From Baffinella frigidus (Eukaryota > Cryptophyceae > Cryptomonadales > Baffinellaceae): a DNA stretch of 10,849 nucleotides. The notes under the pieces were generated by a model. The model did no database searches, was not told the DNA's origin, and saw only the letters and a program-made list of their open reading frames with translations. Positions 6,258-10,849 of this stretch are shown piece by piece. The stretch spans positions 488,410-499,258 of the forward strand of contig MU646493.1 of assembly GCA_026770585.1 (NCBI GenBank), read 5' to 3'. A program made the translations under genes and the position numbers. The first letter of the stretch is position 1, and each line of letters begins with the position of its first letter.

Positions 6258-9200
6258 GTTGCGCCCGGTCCCATCTCCGACGCTCGACCTGAACACCAAC
6301 CCTCACGGAAAGACCAAACCGTCAGTTTTCAGACCTCGAATTCGCCTTGACAGCCAGGCGAGTTCGCCTGGCTACAACTAAGAAGTCCCAATCTTGGTTC
6401 AAAATCAACTTTGGGGGGAAGGTCGAAAGTTGACTGTTTGGTCCTTCCGTGAGGGCTGGTGAGATCAGGCTGGGTGATGAAGTTGGAGTGTCGCACACGG
6501 TGAAGCAGTGCCATGAAAGCAGGACACGCGCCAAGATGGATGGGATTAAATCAGGGCATGCACCAGGATGGATGGCTCAGCAGGTGCGTGGGCACATATG
6601 AAGCAGTGCGATTGAAGCAGGGGCGCGTGGATGCAGTAGGGGTGTGTTATCAGCAAAAAAAAAAATCACGGTATCAGCTGAGTGCTGGTTTACGAGGTAT
6701 CAGCTGAGTGCTGATATACGAGGCATCAGCTGAGTGCTGATATACGAGACCCGGTGCAGGTTGAGAATCTTCGGGCGTCTGGCGGCACGGAGGAGAACGT
6801 CATGTCGTCGCAGGTCGACTTTCCGATCCAATAGGGTACGTATATCAGCACTCAGCTGATACCGTATATCAGCACTCAGCTGATACCTCGTGTATCAGCT
6901 TCTCAACCTGCACCGGGTCTCGTATTGTTGAGAAGCTTCGGGCGTCAGGCGGCACGGACGAGAACGTCATGTCGTCGCAGGTCGAGCCGTTCGCTAACCG
7001 ACCCCCTTGCACCCTACACCCTACATCCTACACCCTACACCATAACCCTAAACCCTGAACCGTGAACCCTAAACCCCAAACCCTGACGTTCTCGTCCGGA
7101 GGAGAACGTCATGTCGTCGCAAGTCGACTTTCCGATCTAATAGGGTACCGTCCTGAAAACCGGGTAGTTAGGCCTACGGTATTGACTACGGTAGGCCGTA
7201 GGGCCCCTAGGACCTAGTGTGCATAGCCCCTACGGCCTACCGTAGTCAATACCGTGGGCCTAACCACCGGAGGAGAACGTCATGGCGTCGAAGGTCGACT
7301 TTCCAATCCAATAGGGTAACGTCCTGGAAGCCCGGTAGTTAGGCCTACGGTATTGACTACGGTAGGCCGTAGGGCCCCTAGGACCTAATGTGCATAGCCC
7401 CTACGGCCTACCGTAGTCAATACCGTAGTTAGGTCCTAGGGGCCCTACGGCCTATCGTAGTCAGTACCGTAGGCCTAACTACCGGAGGAGAACGTGATGG
7501 CGTTGCAGGCCGGCTTTCCACTCTCTTCGCGAACCTGCATAGATTTAATTTCGGGAACTGTCCTTCTAAACGATTCTTGGTACAAATCCAGATATGTAAA
7601 AGCCCTAAAAGTACGAATATTTTAAAGCCCTGAAAGTTCTTGGTACTCATCTTCGTTTAGAAGGGCATTCCCGAAATTAAATCTATTCAGGTCCGCGATG
7701 AAATCGTTGGGGACAGGCCGAGATGTACCAGTACCTCTGTCTCAGTGAATCTGGGCTCCTCATCAAATTGATTGCATTCAGATGCTCTTTGCACTCGAGC
7801 GTGTGTACGGACTACGCTAGACCTGAGGGGGGGCAATCGCAAAAGTCAACTCACCCCCACCCTCGAGTCAACCTTTGGCGGAATCCCCCCATTCGGAGAT
7901 TTCTGCCCTCACGTCAACTTTTGATAGTGGGTCCTGATCTAAGTGGATGCTATGACGAGCGCAGGTGGAGTCCTGATCGAACTGCTCAGGCGTAGCCTCA
8001 GTGGGGGGGCATGCGTGGTGTTAATAAAGGTCTCTCGAAGAAAGGTCTCTTTTGGTGTTAATAAAGGTCTCTCTGAGAAAGGTCTCTTTTGGTGGTAATA
8101 AAGGTCTCTCTATGAGGGTCTCGTTTGGTGGTAATAAAGGTCTCTCAAAAAAAGGTCCCTTTTGGTGGTAATAAAGGTCTCTCTGTAAGGGTCTCTTTCG
8201 GTGGTAATAAAGGTCTCACAGCATATTATGAGGGATTCCGACCTTTGGCGGAATCCCCCCATTCGGGGATTTCTGCCCTCACGTCAACTTTTGATAGTGG
8301 GTCCTGATGTAAGTGGATGCTATGACGGGCGCAGGTGGACGTCACGGACCCCGCGCAGATCGAGGCCTGCGTCAAAGCGGTCCATCCCAGCTCTTTCCCA
8401 CTTAGATTGGAAAGGCCGAGACGTAGAGCTATTCCGGTAGGACATGTCCGTTTTTCGACTTCGAGACTTCGACACTTCGACACTTCATTTGTACCATGAG
8501 ATTTGAAACGGTGCGTTGTAAAATGTTTTACGGCCTGTAAAACCTTTTTGAAGTATCTTGAAATCTCGAAGTCAAAAAGCGGACAAGTTCTACCGGAATG
8601 GCTCTGCCAGTACATAGCTAGGGTTTATGGACGTCACGGATCCCGCGCAGATCGAAGCCTGCGTCAAAGCGGTCCATCCCAGCTCTCCCCCACTTAGATT
8701 TCGGCTCCCCATAAATTCGCTCCCCCTCCCCCCGAAATTTCACAGGTAGATTTCTATGGGGGGGGTCAAACTTGACCTGTGGAATTTGGGGGAGGGCGAA
8801 TTTGTGGGGAGCACAAATCTTAGTGGGAGAGAGCTAGACATCCCCACATCCACTACCCCAGATCTGAGGGGAGGCAATCTCAAAAGTCTTTTTTGACCAG
8901 TTTCCCTGACGTTCCGTCAACTTTTGGCGGAATTCTCAGAATGTGAGGATTCCGCCATTGAGTTGACTTTTGATTGACCACCATCACGTCTAAAGTAGGA
9001 TCCCCACGCCGGTACCTCCGACCTTACCTGCGGAAACGATATAAAGATACTGTTTTCTAAAGTTGATTCTCCTTGAAAACAAGCCACTTTTGACGTGTTT
9101 GGTTTTTGACACCCCAAAAGTGGCTTCTTTTTAAGGGAGAATCAAATCCCGAAAACAGTATTTTTATATCGTTTCCGGGGATGAAATCCAGAACCACCCA

Positions 9201-9791
9201 ACCTCCAGTACCTCATGATGTGGGATATGCCGATTTGTACCCGTTGGTGATTTGGGAAATGCCGATTTGCACGAGTAGGGGAGCTGATCCATTAACCCTC
9301 CTGGTTGATAGACTCTTCTTCTTCTTCTTTATGACTCTCGACACAGGTCCTAAACGAGGCCCTTGAGCCTTGAGTTTAGTGATACAAAAGTCTATGAGCC
9401 TTGAGAAACGGTTGATAGACCGCAGTCGTTGAGAAGACTGCGCGTGCCAATCCCCAATCACCTCCTGGTGCAAATCGGCACATCCCACATCATGAGGTAC
9501 TGAAGGTTGGGTGGTTCTGGGTTCGCACCTTGCAGGTGCTCGCCAAGTACTTGGGGTCCGATACACCTTGTGTTAGTGATACAAAAGTCTATGAGCCTTG
9601 AGAAACGGTTGATACACCGCAGTTGTTGAGAAGACCGCGCGTGCCTCGCAGGTGCTCGCAAAGTACGGGCGGGTGGACGGGGCGGTGAACTGCGCGGGGA
9701 GCATCGTGCTCAAGCCGGGGCACTTGACGAGCGAGGACGAGTTCAACGAGACCCTCCGCGTCAACCTCAACTCCTCCTTCTCGCTCCTCCG
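6123..9791 (+). CDS. Classical short-chain dehydrogenase/reductase, N-terminal half, four exons, 3' end outside the window
   Basis: SDR enzymes are NAD(P)-dependent oxidoreductases with a Rossmann fold. Splicing 6123-6257, 6760-6813, 8335-8379 and 9652-9791 (phases 0, 0, 0, then 2) gives 124 codons. They contain the glycine-rich cofactor loop GANGGIG (residues 12-18), VAVACRN at the end of beta-2, LVENLRASGG in the next helix, VDVTDPAQIEACV (the conserved Asp near the adenine ring), YGRVDGAVNCAG (the NNAG motif, here NCAG) and RVNLNSS with the active-site-region Asn. The Ser and YxxxK exons are absent, so the gene must continue past 9791. The substrate cannot be told from this half. All four introns are stuffed with repeats, and several exon edges exist in extra copies. 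The gene is divergent from eIF3m, with about 2 kb between the start codons. Confidence 0.87.
6288..6469. mobile_element. MITE-like element, copy 1, in SDR intron 1
   Basis: Terminal inverted repeats of roughly 30 bp begin CCTGAACACCAACCCTCACG and end with the complement GTGAGGGCTGGTGAGATCAGG, allowing small gaps. It also has an internal hairpin CAGGCGAGTTCGCCTG. Copy 2 is at 10116-10273. It is non-coding and would need a transposase from elsewhere. Confidence 0.75.
6670..6926. repeat. 26-bp repeats in opposite orientation flanking SDR exon 2
   Basis: Three direct copies of GGTATCAGCTGAGTGCTG (6670, 6696, 6722; period 26) precede exon 2, and two inverted copies (6839-6862, 6863-6886) follow it. 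The inversion continues with 6898-6921, which mirrors CGAGACCCGGTGCAGGTTGAG at 6746-6766, including the exon 2 acceptor. Exon 2 thus sits in the loop of a strong predicted stem. Confidence 0.8.
6760..6813 (+). CDS. SDR exon 2 (VENLRASGG segment, 18 codons)
   Basis: This exon follows CCGGTGCAG and ends TCGCAG before GTCGAC at 6814. It reads VENLRASGGTEENVMSSQ, which joins MAQL of exon 1 and VDVTDP of exon 3 to give the usual SDR order of helix, linker and beta-3 and the usual spacing between the beta-2 Arg and the Asp. Four more complete or partial copies follow in the intron, at 6933-6980, 7096-7122, 7267-7293 and 7482-7508. This copy alone has a CAG acceptor, so I take it as the working exon. 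Confidence 0.75.
6933..6980 (+). pseudogene. Second copy of SDR exon 2, without a CAG acceptor
   Basis: This 48-base stretch repeats exon 2 from its seventh base, encoding KLRASGGTDENVMSSQ, and keeps the CAG/GTCGAG donor. It differs from 6766-6813 at three bases: T to G (Asn to Lys), T to A (synonymous) and G to C (Glu to Asp). It is preceded by TTGTTGAG rather than the GTGCAG of the first copy. It could serve as an alternative exon in the same frame if the AG at 6931-6932 is used; more likely it is a duplicated fragment. Confidence 0.65.
7003..7085. repeat. Heptamer array CCCTACA / CCCTAAA / CCCTGAA in SDR intron 2
   Basis: About ten variant heptamers, C-rich on the plus strand, which is the sense strand of this gene. 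The same order of variants (CCCTACA, ACCATAACC, CTGAACCGTGAACC) recurs at 10420-10480, so the two arrays share an origin. Confidence 0.85.
7161..7270. mobile_element. Foldback element between junction copies
   Basis: Arms of about 40 bp, GTAGTTAGGCCTACGGTATT onward on the left and its complement ending CCTAACCACCGG on the right, around GACCTAGTGTGCATAG. The related element at 7332-7485 has an additional third arm. Confidence 0.8.
7332..7485. mobile_element. Second foldback of the same family, with three arms
   Basis: The left 100 bp match the element at 7161-7270 almost exactly. It then continues with TAGTTAGGTCCTAGGGGCCC and another inverted arm ending GGCCTAACTACCGG. This looks like a foldback extended by a partial copy of itself. 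Confidence 0.78.
7528..7698. mobile_element. Foldback element in SDR intron 2
   Basis: Arms of about 55-60 bp: TCGCGAACCTGCATAGATTT onward on the left, and its imperfect complement ending AATCTATTCAGGTCCGCGA on the right. They share TAATTTCGGGAA, CCTTCTAAACGA and TTGGTAC. Confidence 0.82.
7699..8016. other. SDR intron 2, mostly unassigned, with a copy of the exon 3 acceptor edge
   Basis: No gene was recognised. 7871-7969 duplicates 8241-8339 with three mismatches and offset 370; the shared part is the last 94 bp of intron 2 plus GTGGA, the first five bases of exon 3. The preceding 7699-7870 is unique to my eye. Confidence 0.65.
8017..8219. repeat. 36-37 bp minisatellite, six copies
   Basis: The unit TGGTAATAAAGGTCTCTCT is followed by variants of GAGAAAGGTCTCTTTTGG. 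The word TAATAAAGGTCTC starts at 8022, 8059, 8096, 8132, 8169 and 8205. Each unit holds two AAAGGTCTC-like words, so it arose from a shorter repeat. It ends about 20 bp before the duplicated exon 3 acceptor block at 8241. Confidence 0.9.
8335..8379 (+). CDS. SDR exon 3 (VDVTDPAQIEACVKA, 15 codons)
   Basis: This 45-base exon lies between GGGCGCAG (AG at 8333-8334) and a GTCCAT donor at 8380, phase 0 on both sides. It encodes the DVTD region typical of SDR beta-3 and the start of the following helix. A second copy of the whole exon with donor is at 8629-8671, and a copy of the acceptor edge is at 7871-7969. I choose this copy because it is preceded by CAG; the second is preceded by TTTAT and lacks a convincing acceptor. 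Confidence 0.82.
8425..8605. mobile_element. Foldback element between the two copies of SDR exon 3
   Basis: Arms of about 42 bp, AGAGCTATTCCGGTAGGACA onward and the complement ending CTACCGGAATGGCTCT, enclose an AT-rich centre that is itself partly palindromic (TTGTAAAATGTTTTACGGCC). Five or so mismatches occur between arms. Confidence 0.8.
8629..8671 (+). pseudogene. Second copy of SDR exon 3 with its donor
   Basis: The exon and about 29 bases of following intron are repeated 292 bp downstream of exon 3. Within the exon there are two substitutions, GAC to GAT and GAG to GAA, both synonymous. The copy is preceded by GGGTTTA and has no CAG at its edge; the nearest AG (8620-8621) would add GGTTTA and break the frame from exon 2. 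It lies between two foldback elements (8425-8605 and 8689-8828). Confidence 0.7.
8689..8828. mobile_element. Foldback element after the second exon 3 copy
   Basis: The left arm CCCACTTAGATTTCGGCTCC onward mirrors the right arm ending GGGGAGCACAAATCTTAGTGGG, with arms of about 58 bp and a loop with a run of seven G. The first 12 bases are also present after the first exon 3 copy at 8399, so part of this arm was duplicated together with the exon. Confidence 0.78.
8916..8967. repeat. Short inverted repeat GTCAACTTTTGGCGGAAT
   Basis: The left part GTCAACTTTTGGCGGAAT and right part ATTCCGCCATTGAGTTGAC pair around CTCAGAATGTGAGG. The same words (TTTGGCGGAATC, GTCAACTTTTGAT) occur at 7874-7925 and 8244-8295, so this belongs to a dispersed non-coding family. 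Confidence 0.7.
9031..9177. mobile_element. Foldback element in SDR intron 3
   Basis: The left arm CGGAAACGATATAAAGATAC onward and the right arm ending AACAGTATTTTTATATCGTTTCCG pair over about 65 bp, including AAGCCACTTTT and AAAAGTGGCTT, around GACGTGTTTGGTTTTTGACACC. Confidence 0.83.
9188..9520. mobile_element. Large foldback element, 333 bp, upstream of SDR exon 4
   Basis: Arms of about 65 bp: CCAGAACCACCCAACCTCCA onward on the left and the complement ending AGGTTGGGTGGTTCTGG on the right. Unlike the other foldbacks it has a long centre of about 200 bp, with CTTCTTCTTCTT and the first copy of the 73-bp block 9376-9448. Confidence 0.82.
9376..9645. repeat. 73-bp direct duplication before SDR exon 4, offset 197
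   Basis: 9376-9448 and 9573-9645 share TTAGTGATACAAAAGTCTAT and onward to GCGCGTGCC with a few mismatches. Between them lies the right arm of the foldback and the extra exon 4 edge at 9531-9550 (TGCAG followed by GTGCTCGCCAAGTAC, 14 of 15 bases as in exon 4). Confidence 0.82.
9652..9791 (+). CDS. SDR exon 4 (NCAG motif and helix alpha-5)
   Basis: This 140-base exon follows GCCTCGCAG and reads VLAKYGRVDGAVNCAGSIVL, then KPGHLTSEDEFNETLRVNLN and SSFSLL, ending CTC CG before GTCTCG at 9792, phase 2. NCAG corresponds to the SDR NNAG motif and NLNSS to the conserved Asn region. The reading frame past 9791 (RSRPTRWATM) loses SDR similarity and enters a foldback at 9799, so I end the exon there. 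A shorter copy of its acceptor edge lies at 9531-9550. Confidence 0.85.
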
Positions 9792-9798
9792 GTCTCGT

Positions 9799-9937
9799 CC
9801 CACTCGGTGGGCTACGATGGTTTCGTTGGTCCTGGATTCCGGGGTGTTGCGTGACCAATTTGCGTTAGGAAAATCCTTAAGTTGGTTTTCTCCAGGTGAG
9901 TTGACTTTTGATGAAAGGTTCGTAGTCCACCGTGTGG
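9799..9937. mobile_element. Probable foldback just after SDR exon 4
   Basis: The left CCCACTCGGTGGGCTACGAT and right GTCCACCGTGTGG with GAAAGGTTCGTA pair imperfectly over about 25 bp. It begins eight bases after the donor at 9792. The rest of the element does not pair well. Confidence 0.55.
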
Positions 9938-10348
9938 CCCCCCCACAAATGCACAGAGACAGAAAGGACAGTGTTCACCTGGTCGCGGAAGAAACTGGAC
10001 TGACTAGGGCCCGCTGCTTGGGACGGGGCATGACTGTTTTGCCAGTGACGATCCCATCCGAGAACGACGGATGCAGTCTTTCGAACAAATATCAAGAACC
10101 GGACGCGATGGTGCCACCAACCCTCAAGGAAAGACCAAATCGTCGATTTTCAGACCTCAGATTCACCTTGCAGAGACCCCGGATCTGGGGTCTCTATGTC
10201 AACTTAAGTCCCGATCTTGGTGCAAAATTAACTTTTGGGGACAGGTCGATTTGGTCCTTCAGTGAGGGTTGGTGGTGACTGACTCAAAGGATGGCCTGTA
10301 TGTTCGGGGCAGGTCTGTGGCTCGGCCGATGATGAAGCAAAAGGTCGC
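9938..10348. other. Sequence after SDR exon 4, no gene recognised
   Basis: I looked for the SDR Ser and YxxxK motifs in all plus frames here and found none. It contains the second MITE-like copy (10116-10273). The rest is unassigned and probably intron. Confidence 0.55.
10116..10273. mobile_element. MITE-like element, copy 2
   Basis: It starts ACCAACCCTCAAGGAAAGAC and ends TTGGTCCTTCAGTGAGGGTT followed by GGT, inverted relative to each other. It resembles 6295-6460 throughout (CAGACCTC, TCTTGGTxCAAAAT, TTTGGGG), with an internal hairpin at GAGACCCCGGATCTGGGGTC. It lies past SDR exon 4, probably in the next intron. Confidence 0.75.
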
Positions 10349-10560
10349 CTAAACCCTAAAACCCGAACCCCTTACACCCTACACCCTACACCCTACGCCC
10401 TGAATTCCACACCCTACACCCTACACCCTACACCATAACCTTAAACCCTGAACCCTGAACCGTGAACCCTAAACCCTAAACCCCAAACCCTGAACCCTAA
10501 ACCCTGAACCCTAAACCCTGAACCCTAAACCCTAAACCCTAAACCATGAGCCCTAAACCT
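10349..10560. repeat. Heptamer array CCCTACA then CCCTAAA / CCCTGAA
   Basis: About 28 heptamers, first CCCTACA, later CCCTAAA alternating with CCCTGAA. It contains the canonical plant-type telomere unit CCCTAAA. The plus strand is C-rich, the opposite of what a right-hand chromosome end would show. Part of the variant order repeats that at 7003-7085. Confidence 0.9.
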
Positions 10561-10587
10561 TCTTCTGAAAACCGTGGGCCCGTAGTT

Positions 10588-10620
10588 CAAATTCGAGGTG
10601 TCTGATTCGGACACCAATTC
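10588..10620. repeat. Short hairpin followed by a poly-G run
   Basis: AATTCGAGGTGTC and GGACACCAATT pair around TGATTC. The hairpin is followed by about twelve G and CAAATT. A poly-G run followed by CCAAATT is also found at 5872-5891. Confidence 0.55.
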
Positions 10621-10721
10621 CGGGGGGGGGGGGGCAAATTGATTTCCCTTCCACCACCAACTGAATGCGAACGTTAGAGCGTTTGCGGTAATTGTTGTCC
10701 GTTTTGGACGTACGGTTTTCC

Positions 10722-10849
10722 GGTTTTCCGGTTTTGAAAGGGACTTATAGGACGTGACAAGGATTTTAAATAGTACCAGAATTGCGCCTCTTGGTACTAT
10801 TTAAAATCCTTGTCACGTCCTATAAGTCCCTTTTCAAAACCGGAAAACC
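10722..10849. mobile_element. Near-perfect foldback cut by the window end
   Basis: The left arm 10722-10778 (57 bp) and right arm 10792-10849 (58 bp) are complementary apart from one extra base, with a 13-bp loop. The left side is preceded by further GGTTTTCC units at 10714, so the right arm probably continues past the window. Confidence 0.85.

Larger units (their letters stand above)
7096..7521 (+). repeat. Three partial copies of SDR exon 2 donor edge
   Basis: CCGGAGGAGAACGTCATG or close variants start at 7096, 7267 and 7482, each followed by a sequence like TCGTCGCAGGTCGACTTTCC. The first two also keep about 25 bp of adjoining intron, to AATAGGGTA. The first reads CAAGTCGAC, the second AAGGTCGAC; the third reads CAGGCCGGC and has lost the GT donor. 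Copies two and three are each preceded by a foldback. Confidence 0.8.

Noticed and set aside
7723-7995. A 90-codon plus-strand frame in SDR intron 2
   Set aside because: No recognised motifs, and its second half crosses the duplicated intron block 7871-7969, which is non-coding elsewhere.
8017-8219. A CRISPR array
   Set aside because: The 36-37 bp units are contiguous with no unique spacers, in a eukaryotic intron.
6123-9791. A functional link between the SDR and eIF3m
   Set aside because: Divergent neighbours in eukaryotes need not be related in function, and nothing in the sequence ties an oxidoreductase to translation initiation.
9792-10348. The next SDR exon (Ser and YxxxK motifs)
   Set aside because: I looked in the plus frames for VSS and YxxSK-like words with a suitable AG acceptor and found none. 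The exon is probably beyond the window.
10575-10610. A tRNA T-arm at GTTCAAATTC
   Set aside because: No acceptor stem, D-arm or anticodon arm can be built around it; the surrounding bases form a simple hairpin.

Overview
This window is nuclear DNA from an intron-rich, repeat-rich eukaryote. Conserved protein segments are broken by GT-AG introns with matching phases, exons are GC-rich and prefer codons ending in G or C, and introns are packed with telomere-like heptamers (CCCTAAA, CCCTACA, CCCTGAA, CCCCAAA), foldback elements and minisatellites. A unicellular alga is plausible, but the sequence does not settle the lineage.

Two genes can be rebuilt by eye, and they point away from each other. 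On the minus strand, from the ATG at 4129 leftwards to about 307 or 277, lies a six-exon gene for translation initiation factor eIF3 subunit M: exons 4129-3995, 3776-3337, 2986-2815, 1501-1393, 959-881 and 526-307. All five junctions keep the frame and give 385 residues, close to the family length; only the last few residues are uncertain. On the plus strand, from the ATG at 6123, lies the 5' part of a short-chain dehydrogenase/reductase (SDR): exons 6123-6257, 6760-6813, 8335-8379 and 9652-9791. It covers the cofactor-binding half, and the catalytic Ser-Tyr-Lys exons must lie beyond the window. The two products have no evident functional link.

Layout: 1-306, heptamer arrays and the uncertain 3' end of the eIF3m gene; 307-4129, the eIF3m gene; 4130-6122, the intergenic region, made mostly of diverged tandem duplications and ending in a large foldback whose right arm contains the SDR start codon; 6123-9791, SDR exons among MITE-like foldbacks and minisatellites; 9792-10849, the following SDR intron or beyond, with another foldback, a second MITE copy, a CCCTAAA-type array and a near-perfect hairpin cut by the window end.

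The most unusual property is that short pieces of exon edges, with their adjoining splice sites, are copied again and again inside the introns of both genes. The 3' edge of eIF3m exon 3 recurs three times and the 5' edge of exon 4 three times. SDR exon 2 has four extra full or partial copies, SDR exon 3 has one extra full copy plus a separate copy of its acceptor edge, and the exon 4 acceptor edge recurs once. A 26-bp piece of eIF3m exon 1 also sits in antisense orientation in intron 3. In the SDR gene most copies lie beside a foldback element. In addition, all five heptamer arrays have their C-rich, AG-free strand on the sense strand of the gene they lie in, although the genes run in opposite directions.
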